Shown in pieces: positions 23,556 through 36,005 of a stretch of 64,000 nucleotides of DNA (position 1 is the first letter of the stretch; each line of letters begins with the position of its first letter). The notes below the pieces were generated by a model. The model worked only from the letters and a program-made list of their open reading frames with translations. It searched no databases and was not told the DNA's origin. The position numbers were made by a program, and so were the translations under genes. Origin of the DNA: Margaritifera margaritifera (lineage: Eukaryota; Mollusca; Bivalvia; Unionida; Margaritiferidae); the NCBI GenBank assembly GCA_029931535.1, contig JAQPZY010001436.1, forward strand, positions 771,001 through 835,000. Direction: 5' to 3'.

Positions 23556-26500
23556 GTGCGCGTTCTATTTATCCTAGTTTTGACCACCTGGTTGCTGAAC
23601 TTATTCATGTTAACCGGTGACATTCATCCCAATCCTGGACCAAATTCTACAGCCTCCCGTAGTAGTTCCTCATACTTCTCATCTAGCTCGTCAGTTTTTT
23701 CTTGCAGTCTACTTGACTTTTCACACCACCTCTCCATTACCTATTAAAATGTTCAAAGTATTTTGCCCAAATTAGATTCATTATATGCAGAAGTGCAGGA
23801 ATTTGATATGTTGGCCTTTACCGAAACTTGGCTTAATCCCTCCATTTCTTCTGATAACCTTTCCCTCCAATTTAACTACAACCCAGTTAGGAAAGATCGT
23901 GTAGGCGATACTCACGGTTGTGTCATAATATATGTGAAAGATTCACTTAAGTTCTAAAGACGACGTGATCTTGAACTAAATGTTTTGGAGTGCTTATGGA
24001 TTGAACGTTTACTTAGACACAGACAAATTCTGGTAGGCTTATTCTATAGACCTCCAAATGCAAACAACGCGTATACATCAATTATAGAAGACTCCATACA
24101 CCTTGGTGTTGATACAGGGGTTAGAGATATAATTGTAACAGGCAACTTTAAGTTCAATATGCTAAATCCACTCTCAGGTCAAAAAATGAAATCACTATGT
24201 GATGAGCTTTCCCTTCACCAATGCATTAATCAACCCACACATTTCACTGAAAAGTCTCCAACTTTGATAAATCTGTTACTTATAATGAATAATGAGAGTT
24301 TAATTCTCGGCGGGGTTAGAGATCCTTTCTTACATCAAGATATTAGATATCATTGTCCTATTTATGGGATATTTAACTACAGAAAACCAAAACGTAATTC
24401 GTTTTCGAAGCATATATGGATATACGGCCAAGGCGGCTATAATCTCCTAAGACATAAAGCATCCACTACAGACTGTGATTGCTTGAAATGTGAGGATATT
24501 GACAAATATGCACAACATATCACTGACTACACAATCTTGATATCTGGCCAATGCATTCCAAACATAACTGTTAAAGTTACACTATCAGAACCTCAATGGA
24601 GCAAAACGGCAAATAAAAGGTCAATACGCAAACATAAGAGTCTATCGAAAAGCCAAGTAATCTTACCGACGATCCCATTGGACTAAATTTCGTTCGTTGC
24701 GGAACAAAACAATCTCAATGATTCGAGACGCAAAGCAGCTAAATACTGACAAATTAGCACAAAAGCTGATATCATGCACTACATCATCCAAAGATTGGTG
24801 GTCAGCCCTTAATGTATTCATCAGCCCTCACCATACACATTCCATTCCATACCTTCAACATAACGGTTCGATAATCACTGATGAAGTTGACAAAGCTGAA
24901 TTATTAAACGATTTTTTATAGAGCAAACTGTACTAGATGAAACAAATGTTAACCTTCTAGATATACCTTTACATACGGATGTAAGTTTAAGTTCTATAGA
25001 ACTAACGCCTGACGAAGTACAAAATCTTCTCAAAAGCATTCTACTTGGTAAGGCTTCTGGTCCAGATGGTCAAAGTAACGGTATTCTGTGTGAGCTTGGT
25101 AATGAACTCTCGCATCCACTGTGTCCACTATTTTACCAATATCTTAGAAAATCAACCTATCCAGACTCTTGGAAAGAAGCAAACGATTGTCCAATTTTAT
25201 AAAAGGGCGACCCTTCCAACGTATCTAATTACAGACCAATATCGCTTCTCAATACTGTTGGCAAAGTTTTTGAAAGACTGGTTTTTAAACATATATTTAA
25301 TTACTTCGGTGAAAGTAACATTCTTTCCAGTCTGACTTTATTCCAGGTCATTCCACAGTTAATCAATTAACATACCTCTATGATATGTTCTGCAAAGCAA
25401 TAGATCCCGGTAAGGAAATCAGAGTTGTGTTTTGCGACAAAAGTAAAACTTTTTGAACAAGTGTGGCATAAAGGACTCATTTATAAACTGAAATCTACTG
25501 GTATCACAGGAAGCCTTTTCAAATGGTTCTCTAGCTATCTAAAAAGCAGAAGACATAGAGTGATACTTCAGAGCGTGTTTTCAGAGTGGAGGTGTATTAT
25601 AGCTGGTGTACCCCAAGAATCCGTTTTAGGTCCCTTACTTTTCTTGGTATACATAAATGATATTGTATATGATATACACTCCAATATAAGTTTATTTGCA
25701 GAAGATACAAGTCTCTTTCTAATCGTCGAAAATCTTTTCGTAACAGCTCATAACCTCAACTCCGACTTGGAATTTTTTTTTCAGTGGGCAAATAATTGAC
25801 TTGTATCTTTCAACCCTTCTAAAACTGAATCCCTTATAATTTATAGGAAAATTAATAAACCCTTCCATCCACCACTATATATGCTCAGTCATAGAATTAA
25901 GGAAGTTGATGCGCACAAACATCTTGGTGTATTTCTCTCGAATGACTGCTCATAGAACAAACAAATAAACTATATAAAGGAAAAGGCATGGTCAAGAATG
26001 AATGTAAAGCGTAAACTCAAATTCGAACTTGACAGAAAATCTTTAGAAATTATATTTACATCTTTCATACGACCTATTCTGAAATATGGTAATATGGTTT
26101 GGGACAACTGAGCATTACTCGAGAAAAGAGAACTCGAAAAAATACAAAATAAGGCAGCCAGAAGTGTGACTGGTGCGACAAAATTAGTATCTATTGAAGT
26201 GCTATATCGAGAAATCGGATGAGAAAGTCTTGAATCCAGAGGACAAAAAACACAAACTTACATTCTTGTATAAAATGACAACTGGTCCAAGCCCTCCCTA
26301 TCTGGTATCTCTGATTCCACCAACTGTTAGTGATATTAGTCGCCATAACTTGCCTAATGTAAACAATGTCCAATTAGTACAAGCTAGAACTAGTCTTTAT
26401 TATAACGAGTTTCTTCCTTAGGTCATTATCTATTAAAACTCGTCAAATTGACTCCATTCTCAAATTCAAAAGTACATCAAATAATCGCAAGATTCATGTT

Positions 26501-26819
26501 CCCAGACACTTCTATTGGGGTAGAAGGAAATTTCAAATTCTTCATGCGCGACTCAGAACAAATTGCAGTTCAATTAATCAACATTTATTTACAAAGAATA
26601 TAATCGGGTCACCTCTTTTATAGATGTGGATCTGTAGAAAGTACACAACACTTCTTTTTTTCTTACGTTTATTACCAAGAACAGCGCATCAAACAGTTTC
26701 AACCTGTCGTACCATATGGTAATTTAACATTAAATACCTTCTTGTATGGTGATACAACGCTTCCGTACGAAATAAACATTAGTATTTTCAATGCCGTTCT
26801 TAAATTTATTGAAAAGTAA
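23556..26819 (+). pseudogene. LINE ORF2 relic: endonuclease and reverse transcriptase (CR1/L2-like)
   Basis: Nearly full-length ORF2 of a CR1/L2-like LINE, dead. The start reads LTGDIHPNPGP, a typical N-terminal signature. Endonuclease: FDMLAFTETWLN (about 23800), LVGLFYRPPNANN, then GNFKFN at 24141-24158 where active enzymes have GDFN, and RYHCPI at 24345-24362 where they have SDHCPI, so catalytic residues are lost. Reverse transcriptase: KASGPDG (25050), NYRPISLLNTVGKVFE (25230), WHKGLIYKLKSTGI, GVPQESVLGPLLFLVYINDI, then FAED at 25695-25706 in place of FADD/YADD. After it come HLGVFLSND, IRPILKYGNMVWDN and, at the C-terminus, HARLRTNCSSINQHLFTKNI with a CGSVEST segment, closing at a TAA at 26817-26819. 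Stops and several frame changes interrupt it. Confidence 0.93.
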
Positions 26820-27276
26820 AACAAAAAGATTTACTTAAGTGCACATATTACTATTGCTAACATGCATTCACTTCTGCGGGTCATAAACAGCTGCAAACAT
26901 TAATTTCCCTATTTTTCCAAATGATCCGCTATCACTTCTGCAACGACTCGCTCTAGAAGGAAGTACTGTTCACTTTTTATCTTGCTTTTTGTTCCATTTT
27001 ATTTTTTTATTTATTTTGTTCCTCGCCTTTCTTTCCTCCCTATTTTCTCAACTTTCTATAAAATGTTTGACACATTTTAATTAACAATTTCTCCTTTAAA
27101 CTGCTCTCTTTTTTATTATCTTCGTCTCTCACCTACTCCCTCGTTGTTCATCCTCTTGATTCATGTACATTGGCTAAAAACTAATGTTTTAACCAAGAGA
27201 TTCTTCTCTTTGGCTGATCAATAACACTGGTTTACAGCCAAAATGCTTCCGCAATAAATGTTGTCAAACTTTACTA
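26820..27276 (+). other. Probable LINE 3' UTR
   Basis: Pyrimidine-rich sequence with CTTTCTTTCCTCCC and TTTTATTTTTTTATTTATTTTG stretches follows the ORF2 stop. No clear terminal microsatellite or poly(A) marks the end of the element before the inverted repeat of the next element at 27277. No gene seen. Confidence 0.4.
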
Positions 27277-29717
27277 ATTTTGGGTCACTGAGAACGAAAA
27301 TGATACTTAAAATTGTTGATTGGCTCTAGTTTTAAAGATATGATACTGGGTCAGTATATACGACCCTTGACTTGGGAATGGCGGACGATAAGTGAGTTAT
27401 AAAGGGAAGGGATCTCAATATAAACCAGAAATGACTAAATTACATCTTTGACTGGATCAATCAATAAATCTATGACTGGTTTGGACAGTACTTGCTTTTT
27501 AGGCAAAACAATGAATGATGCAATCTGAAGCTGGTATTGAGTCATACATGATACGAATTACATCATGTTATTCCTAAAAGTCATGGATGATGCAATCATA
27601 ACTAAGCTTACATCACTCACTCTGCTGAAGAAATTGCCCTATACCAGCTCTACAAATCATACAGTGTCGTGCTCTCTTATTTGTCAGTGTTTGATTTTGC
27701 AAAGGGACACATTTCTGTTTAACCAAAGTGAGCAGAGATGCCTCATACTTGTGTGAACAATGCAGATAACTTCTGCTATGTTTGTGGTGAAGTGATTTTT
27801 CCATCACAAAAGCGCAATATAACCACTATGGTTAAAAGCCTATCACTTTTATTTTGGCTGCAAAATTGGAGATCAGGACAAGAGGTGGGCCCCACACGTA
27901 TGCTGCAACACTTGTGCAACAAATCTTCGCCAGTGGTTGAACAGGAAAAGGAAATCTATGCCTTTTGCAGTGCCAATGATTTGGAGAGAGCCAACAGATC
28001 ATATCAGTAATTGTTACTTCTGCATGGTGCCTCCAGTTGGGAAAGGTGTGTGAAAGAAGAAAAAGTGGACTGTGCATTATCCAAACATTCCATCAGCTAT
28101 ACACCCAGTACCCCACGGAGAAGGACTGCCGGTTCCTGATGCACCAGAATCATTCTCACTTGAGTCAGACGAGGAAGAGGAAAAGGATGAAACTTCTACT
28201 GATGAACCATCAATGTCACATGACCCATATTTTCTCTCTTCTTCCTCCACTGAACCACAACTCATAACACAAGGTCAACTGAATGACCTTGTCAGGGATT
28301 TGGAACTACCCAAGAGTAAGGCAGAGCTGTTGGGCTCCAGACTACAGCAGTGGAATCTCCTGGCAGGTGATGTTAGGGTTTTCAGGTTCGTGACCGTCAA
28401 AAGTATCTTGTCCCATTCTTCTTCATGGAAGGTGATCTTGTAGCCTGCAACAACATCGATGGTGTGATGGCAGCCCTCAACATCGTTCATGATCCAGATG
28501 AGTGGAGACTGTTCATTGATTCATCGAAGACGAGTCTTAAAGCTGTTTTGCTGCATAATGGCAGTGTTTTGCCATCAATTCAAGTTGGTCATGCAGTCCA
28601 TATAAAGGAAACCTATGAAAACATGAAACAACTTTTGAGGTGCATAAACTATGATCAACATCAGTGGCAGCTTTGTGGAGATTTCAAGGTTCTTGCTCTC
28701 TTGTTTGGTCTGCAGACTGGATACACAAAGTACAGCTGTTTTCTCTGCGAATGGGATAGTCGTGCGAGAGATTCCCACTAAATCAAGAGAGATTGGCCAC
28801 TCCGATAGTTATTGGAGCCTGGGATGAAAAGTGTTCAGCATCCACCACTTGTTGAATCCAGGAAGATTTTGTTACCACCCTTGCACATCAAGCTGGGTCT
28901 GATGAAGAACTTTGTCAAGGCCATGGACAAAACACAAGCAGCTTTCAAGTACCTCCGTGGAAAATTTATTGAAGCTAAGATAAAGGAAGGTGTCTTTGTT
29001 GGTCCTCAGATTCGTGAACTTCTTCGAGATGATGCATTTCACCGTGCACTGCGTGGCAAGAAAAAGACGGCATGGAAAGCCTTCCAGTTAGTGGCAACAT
29101 ATGTTCTCGGAAACAACAAGGCAGATAACTACAGGGAGTTTGTGGAAAACCCCCTCAAGGCATACAAAAGCCTTGGTTGCAACATGTCACTAAAGATACA
29201 TTTTTTTGCACTCTCTTCTAGATTTTTTTCCACCGAACTGCGGAGCAGTGAGCGACGAGCACGGCGAGCGATTTCACCAGGACATTGCAACAATGGAGAA
29301 ACGCTATCAGGGCAAATGGAGTCCATCAATGCTTGCAGACTTTAGCTGGACAATGACAAAAGATGCTTAATTTAATGATTACAAGAGACGAACCAAGAAG
29401 CGCCGAGTAGACACTGAATAAGGACTAAACTATGTACTTATATATACATAATAGTTTTTTTGTTGTTTTGCTTCAATATATACTTTATTTAGATAACCCT
29501 TTTGCTGTTTTTTAAAATGTTACATAAACAGGACAGGTGAAATATTATCATGTAAAGCAACCATAAACACATGAAAAGACCTAGGTTTACAATTTATGAT
29601 TAAAAATCTACTATGTGCACAATATTCATAGACGCAAAATGTAAAAACTTAAATATCTTGGAAACAGTATCCAATCAGTTGTTTTAATGGTCATATTTGA
29701 ATTCAGTACATCAAAAT
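27277..29717 (+). mobile_element. DNA-transposon-like element framed by inverted repeats
   Basis: Left segment 27277-27343 and right segment 29651-29717 are inverted repeats of each other. Aligned without gaps over 67 bp, 43 positions match by my hand count. They frame the broken gene at 27738-29420. The exact outer ends and a target duplication were not found, so these may be subterminal repeats. The arrangement (one gene between inverted repeats, 2.4 kb) is that of a cut-and-paste DNA transposon. Confidence 0.6.
27738..29420 (+). pseudogene. Broken transposase-like gene with Cys-rich N-terminus
   Basis: A decayed gene of a family that I recall as a recurrent uncharacterised protein in insect, cnidarian and mollusc genomes; its function is not established to my knowledge. 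In order: a Cys-rich N-terminus with CVNNADNFCYVCGEV (27750), CCNTC-type residues near 27902 in another frame and CYFCMVPP near 28012; an acidic linker (ESDEEEEKDE, about 28160); then KSKAELLGSRLQQWNLL, DEWRLFIDSSKTSLKAVLLH, QWQLCGDFKVLALLFGLQTG, CFLCEWDSRARDSH, PPLHIKLGLMKNFVKAMDK and KTAWKAFQLVATYVLGNN. The GDFK...C-x-x-C...HIKLGLMK layout resembles DDE transposases with an inserted zinc ligand pair, but I cannot assign the catalytic triad. Frameshifts occur near 27860, 28030, 28385 and 29205, and stops near 28780 and 28808. Confidence 0.75.
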
Positions 29718-29719
29718 CC

Positions 29720-31285
29720 CTAATAAATAACACATTTTGTCTCTGAAGCAGGCGACTTCTAAACAATTGTTGACCAGTGTAATTTAAATTTTTTGTCATT
29801 AAAAGTTAAGATCGTCCACCATATATTTATTTATTTTTAAAATGTATTTTATTGTAAAAAGAGAAGAACATTATAAGCCGCTGGCTTTCGGTCTAACCCT
29901 TTACCTTCTATACTGTACTTCTGTTAATCACCAATTACACATTTATGAAATAAAATATGTTTAAACTAAGAAATATATAGCAATATATGCTTCTCCACAA
30001 TGTCCAGCCCATATGTATTTCATTATAACAAAAACAACCAAAGTGTGGTTCCTGTATATGATATCTATACTAAGTCACCATTCAGATTTCTCAATTATCA
30101 AACAAAATGGTCAATTGAGCTCAGTATCAATGACGATAGAAATAGTTGAGCAAAGTTAATATTATCAAATTCAATTAAACAATTGATTTTGAACTAAGAT
30201 GGTTTCGGTATAGAGCAATTCACAGACTTATCACCACAACAAAATTCATTTTTACACATGATTGTACCTTCTGTAAACATTGTTTAGAGACTATCTCTTA
30301 CCACTTCTCGAATTGTTGAATTGTTTCATTATGTTGGCAAAGTATTTATACTTGGATTTCAGCCAAATTAGATAACGCAATATCTATTATTGATAAAGAA
30401 AAAAAAATTATTTTGAAAAGCTGAAGCCGTTGAATTTAAGTCATTTAATGTAATACTAATTATTGCCAAGTTTCATATTTACAGATTAGAAAGAAAAGTC
30501 TTCATATTATAACTGGACTGGAATCATGCTATCAAACTGAAGATTATATCTTCAAAACAATTATCACTTGGCACATTTTCATAAACATTGGTCTGACTTA
30601 TAAATCCTAGTTAGTCCTAGCATTACACAATATTTCTTTACACAAACATATTTGCGGAAGAAAATGTTTATTGTACAATTATGCTTTTTTCTTTACAATT
30701 TAGATGCAATATGATTAACTTATGAGATTGCTTTACTATTTGCATCTTATGCATTTTGAAATTTCATCATCTATATGGTTCATATTTGCGGTTATTTGTT
30801 ATGCATAAATAAATAAATATTTTTCATATGACCAAGCAAATTTTCAATCAAGACACTTTTCGTGTTGAATACGATATATCTCAATGATTTAAATTCGAGT
30901 TGTTTGTAATTACTTGTCTTTAAAGGTGGTTTCATTTATTTGTATTTGTGCCTGTGTGTAGTATATTTGTGAGTAAGCTACCTTTGGATTTTTTTTGTTC
31001 ATCCCTGTGTTCGTCAACCTTGAATTTATACCTATTTCAATAAAGATTTTAAAAAGATATTCTTAAATAAATTCCTTTATTAATAAATTTCCTTAGGCGC
31101 AACTGGGATTTCCAAGGGTTAAGTTTGGATTTAAAGTCTGAATTTAATTGTAAATCTGAACAGAATTGATCACAAATATGACTTTTATAGGTTTTTTTGT
31201 TATAGCAAAATTTGCCAGGATTCAAGAAAAAAGCAATCTAGGCAAAAGAACCTAGGCGTCTCAAACAGGTTTGAGAGTTACAATA
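29720..31285. other. AT-rich stretch without recognised gene
   Basis: No open frames of note and no tandem structure seen. Confidence 0.4.
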
Positions 31286-31291
31286 TGTTCA

Positions 31292-31508
31292 ATCGAGGAA
31301 TGGATCCCGCGACGAAAAAACAAAACAAACAAAAACTTAAAAAAACGACACCCAAGGCTTAGCTCTTATGAACCAGCGTTCTAATGCACTTGGACTTGCG
31401 CTCATCCTCAGATATGGACAAAACAAGGCCGAAGGTAAGAACTAGAGGTGCACGAGATCTAACTAGTTAGGTAATCGGATATTAACACTGTGCTATATGC
31501 ACAAACCC
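31292..31508 (-). repeat. tRNA-like dispersed repeat, copy 1
   Basis: Shares CAGCGTTCTAATGCACTT-like, ACAAG(A/G)CCGAAGGTA(A/G)GA and GGTGCACGAG segments with the copy at 31656-31850 in the same order. On the minus strand the shared part resembles a class II (Ser/Leu) tRNA with a long variable arm. This copy has a degraded B box and an A-rich insertion near 31315-31345. Confidence 0.5.
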
Positions 31509-31655
31509 AGTTGTAATTATAAATAACAGCCTGCATGCCAAACAGAGAGAGAAATGCTTATCGCTGGATCCCACATGAAATAGTTGCATACGTGCTTATA
31601 TGAAAGAAATATATATAGAATGACACAAATATATTCAAATAGATTAGAGACGGAT

Positions 31656-31850
31656 AATTTGTCCCAAACAGGAATAGAACCTTTGCCACGAGTAAGGACA
31701 CCCCTTGCTTAGTTTACTGCCTCAGCGTTCTAATCCTCTCAGCCATGCTATCATCTCCAAAAAAGATGGAACAAGACCGAAGGTAGAGACTCGCGGTGCA
31801 CGAGGAATCTGTCGCTAGTAAAGCGGAATTTAGCACTCAGCACAAACCCA
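31656..31850 (-). repeat. tRNA-like dispersed repeat, copy 2
   Basis: Minus strand reads GGCTGAGAGGATTAGAACGC, then GGTTCTATTCCTG (31669-31683 region), which fits the B box consensus GGTTCNANNCC. The A box area (TAGCATGGCTGAG) is near consensus. The distance between the boxes suggests a tRNA-Ser/Leu-derived SINE head rather than a live tRNA. It runs into the (GT)n(AT)n tract. Confidence 0.5.
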
Positions 31851-31878
31851 ATGTGTGTGTGTGTGTGTGTGTGTGTGC

Positions 31879-31934
<56 letters not shown>
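31851..31934. repeat. (GT)n(AT)n microsatellite
   Basis: About 13 GT units, CATG, then about 26 AT units. Confidence 0.98.
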
Positions 31935-31937
<3 letters not shown>

Positions 31938-32277
31938 TTGAAACGTTGTAGTCAATCTGCATATAGCTTACTTCTAAACTACAGAGCTTTCTGCGACTTG
32001 TAACTTAATTTTATAAAATGTCTCAAATAAAATGGTTTTCAGAATTATTATGGAATGTCGCAAAGCTTATCATGCATAGCAGGCAAAATTACAGATGAGG
32101 GATTCGTTATCAACGGTATCGTCATCAACGATATAGTAATTCCGTACTTTTACTTCTGTACACGGGATCACGCTGCCGACGCTGGTATCATCTGCTTGCA
32201 TTTTTAATGTATGGATAGTACAACCCTTCATCAGTGCAGAGTGTGGATGTATACAGATGACATTTAGTGGCAAAAAT

Positions 32278-32512
32278 AACGGGACCATTCCATAAGTCAA
32301 AGTTCGGTCTATTTTATATAAATATAACTGGACCATTCCATAAGTCAAAGTTCGGTCGATTTTATATAAATATAACGGGACCATTCCATAAGTCAAAGTT
32401 CGGTCGATTTATATAAATATAACGGGACCATTTCATAAGTCAAAGTTCGGTCGATTTTATATAAATATAACGGGACCATTCCATAAGTCAAAGTTCGGTC
32501 GATTTTATATGT
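32278..32512. repeat. 48-bp tandem repeat, about five copies
   Basis: Unit contains GGGACCATTCCATAAGTCAA and AGTTCGGTCGATTTTATATA. Copies differ by single substitutions and one T deletion. Because 48 is a multiple of three, the minus strand stays open and shows a 16-residue repeat (LTYGMVPLYLYKIDRT), which continues into a unique part down to 32070. Whether that ORF is ever translated cannot be told from sequence. Confidence 0.95.
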
Positions 32513-32519
32513 ACAACTT

Positions 32520-35030
32520 CGTATCATTAAGTTAAGTCGTTTTGTTTGGGAGCAAGAATATTGGTTGAGGCACCCCAGAATCTACCTGGCCCACCGAATA
32601 CCGAGAGATTTCCCGTGGTGTGGTGTGGAAGTTGGGTGGGTGGGGGTGTGAGTCTGATTATTATTTATGCATTAATCTGATATAAGTGCGATTTCCTGGG
32701 GGTTGGGCATAGGTTGTCAAACCGACCCTGTGGCGTCATGTGCAAGAGATAAAGTTGATTTACTGTAAAATCATGTATACGTTTAGAAATAGCTTTTATT
32801 CCCGAATGTAGGTTCTTGGACTTCTCAAATTCATGAATTCAGAATCAACTAGCGATGTTACTTTGAGTTAGCGAGGCGAAATACGATCTGGCAACTTAAC
32901 GTTAAGGTGGCAGGGGACAGTTTGGTAAATTGGCCCCTGTCAAATTTCTTAACTTAAGGCTATGATGTGACTTTTTGAGCTATTATTATTTAATAATTAA
33001 AGATATGGATATATTTGTGAATTAGGTGTTTCGGGCTTGTGTTGCTCTTCAAATTGATGTGAGGCACTTTCACCTCCCATAGTCACTTCACAGTATCTAG
33101 ACAGTGAAATACCAATAATCGGCTAGGAAGCCGAGCTAGTCATCAATAGCAGTAGACACGTGGGTTCAAGGCAAGTAGTATATCTCAAAAACTGCCTGGA
33201 TGGCAACTATTTTGAATTGCATCAAGTTGTTTAGTACACAATGTGTTTCAAAATTATCACCTAGAGAAAGAGCTTGCGTTTGCAGTGTTTTCATCACTTT
33301 GTGTCAAAAATGGCCTTCCGACATGAAAAATGCACGCATAAATTGGGGGTTTGGGTATATTCACTTTTTATGCTATGAACTTCCTTTGACTTGTCAGGTC
33401 AAGTAAATGATATTCTTATGGGGTTTTTTTTGTATTATAGACCTTTTTGACCTCACTTGTGTATTTATTTTAACGAAGGTTTGTATTGTGAAGGTGGACG
33501 CATCATTAAATTTGTGCATAAAAACTGTCCCTTGCACCCTACGCGTCACATTTACATTCCTGTCACTCAACTGTTATGGAACATTCACCGTGGCAAAGTC
33601 ACGTGATTTCTCATGAGGGTTTTGACTAAATGTCGTCTCCTTGGCCTTATCTGACGTATAACCTGCAAAAAAGGACTTCCTAATTTCAGGCTGTCTTATG
33701 AATTACGCCGTATTGTCAGCAAACAAATAGTAAATTCGGAATACAAGTAAGTCATTGTATTATGAAAGATCAATAGCGTTCGAAAGCAGTCTTGATCATT
33801 TGTTGTTCATGTTAAATTAAGACAATGGCACGTTTACCGGAATGTAGTTGATAATATTTCCATCATTAGCGATCTCTGCATTTATCCAACACAGACTTTT
33901 CAGAAGCAAAAACATGCTCGTTTCCTTAATTTGCTTGTTTCTCTAATAACTTTTGCGGCAAGAAAAAATTCAGCATGAGCAATTAGAACTTCACTAGGGC
34001 ATTTAGAATAGTCTTTTGCATGTTTTATTTCAAAGGGCATGCGATGCAAAAATTTCAGCAGTGTCTAATCTAAGTCTTAGTGGCGACATGACATTAATTT
34101 GCTGCATGTAATGCCCGGAAAATAATCTGATAAAGGCGCAAATCTTGAAGTACCTAAAATAATTACCTGCTTAAGGCGCACGCTATGCATGCAGAATTTG
34201 ATTAGGGTTGATGACTGAAGTTTCTGAAGGGATGATTTTGACAGATTCTCTTTTTTTTAAAATCAGAACGAGTTTACAATTTTATCATTACTTCAAATTA
34301 TTATGATCACAGTTATCAGGGAAAGCTTCCCTGTCTGAACTATTCTTAGCACTTTATAATCATTGGTAAACACTACTACTATTATTATTGTTATTATTAT
34401 TATTATTGTACGTACTTCTAGAATGAGGTACTATACCTTGTACATTTTTTGTCTTTTGTTTAAGGTAAAAAAATGATAATAAAAAAAGAAAAATCTAGGC
34501 AATATAGACCTAGACCTCTCAAGTGTCATGGCTTCACCTTCCATTTTTTTTCTGTTTGTTGTTGTTGTTGTATTGTGTCGATTACTGAGTGCTTCACATT
34601 ACTAAAGAGTTTTGAAACTTTGTACCTGTCCAAATAAATCAACAACAGTGTTTACCTCTATGGTTGGTATGTGTTGTACAACGAGATTAGGTTAAACATT
34701 ATCAGTAAAAGGATAAACGTTTCTCACAAAATAGAGCCGAAATTAAAAACCAAAATTCAAATGTAATTTTTCAAATGATAATTACGATATTACAAGACTA
34801 ATACGAGGGAATGAAAATACCAAAAACCTTGGAACTTGACAAGGGACGGTTATAAATACTTTCACCCAAGCCTCGGAGAGGTGGCTCGTTTTTCTATGTC
34901 AGGAAGAAAGTAGAAATAGCGCAGTCTGAAATTTTTTTCAAGATGAATAGCGTTAAAATGAGTCATAGATGCGAAAATCGTTAACGCTGTCATTGCAATC
35001 ACATCTGCAATAGCCCTTGCTTCAAAAGCA
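32520..35030. other. Long stretch without recognised gene
   Basis: Two adjoining plus-strand frames (33200-33406 and 33407-33616) are open but resemble nothing I know. Minor (ATT)n and (GTT)n runs occur at 34372-34408 and 34555-34572. A tRNA-like B-box string (GTGGGTTCAAGGC, about 33162) has no matching A box. Confidence 0.4.
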
Positions 35031-35035
35031 GTTAC

Positions 35036-35195
35036 CGTCTTTACTAGCTAGTAAGTCGAGTTAAACTGCAAACTGCACAGATACAGATCTGCTGACACAG
35101 AATGCGCCGGCAGATCTGCGTTTATGCAGTTTCTTAGGTGTAGTCAATAGAACAAACAACATAGACCCAGTTCTGCCGGTGCATTATGTTATTTG
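35036..35195. repeat. Cluster of overlapping palindromes
   Basis: TTACTAGCTAGTAA at about 35039-35052 is a perfect palindrome. AAACTGCACAGATACAGATC... and its inverted match ...GATCTGCGTTTATGCAGTTT form arms of about 23 bp around a 15-base loop (about 35067-35131). A third pair, AATGCGCCGGCAGA against TCTGCCGGTGCATT, overlaps the second. Confidence 0.7.
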
Positions 35196-35686
35196 AAGTT
35201 GGACTCGAATTATAAGCAAGTATAGACAGTACACAGTTTTCATAATGATTCAGACAATGAAATGCTGTCAGAATTTAATTGGAGTCAGGTTCATCACATC
35301 AAATTAATATTCATCATATGGTTAACATGAAATTAAAACTAGCGACAGTACAAAAGGTGATAAATAATGAAAGCAGAACAAGTAATGAAGAAATCAAATA
35401 TTTCATTTTTAACAGAAATTAGTTAAATACAAATATAATTTCATTCAAAATTAATTCATGAGCTTTAATAAAAAGTCTGATAAAAATTCATTTTAAAAGC
35501 GTAAATTGTTTTATGTTTGTTTAATCCTAATAAGTATAAAATTGAGTAGGTAAAGACTTCAAGATAAACGCGTGAGGTACACATGCCTTAATGTACCTGA
35601 ATTTCAAAGGCAAGGTCTTTTTTAAAGATAAAATCTTTTGCATTTCATATCAAATGCAGTGTCAGAAAAAGTCTAAAAGACAAATG

Positions 35687-35688
<2 letters not shown>

Positions 35689-35757
<69 letters not shown>
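35689..35757. repeat. (AT)n microsatellite
   Basis: About 33 AT units ending in ACATAT. Confidence 0.98.
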
Positions 35758-35762
<5 letters not shown>

Positions 35763-35930
35763 TTATGGTTTCATCAGTAGACTATTGCTTCTGTACTCTT
35801 TAGATCAGTGATGAATTATTTCCTATTATTAATCATTATTAAAATATGAATTTAATTAGTAAAAATAATGCCTTCATTTTGCAATGAAGTAAAGATAATA
35901 CACAATTTCATCAAAATCCTCTCTGCTTTC

Positions 35931-35932
<2 letters not shown>

Positions 35933-36003
<71 letters not shown>
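35933..36003. repeat. (CT)n microsatellite
   Basis: About 35 CT units. A GAGAGAGAG run follows 40 bp later, so the two can pair. Confidence 0.98.

Positions 36004-36005
<2 letters not shown>

Noticed and set aside
28077..28778. Minus-strand ORFs within the 27-29 kb element
   Set aside because: Opposite the family-matching plus-strand frames; the serine-rich one is the antisense of the acidic linker.
33110..33180. tRNA-like sequence on the plus strand
   Set aside because: Only a loose B-box string was found, without an A box or a foldable cloverleaf.
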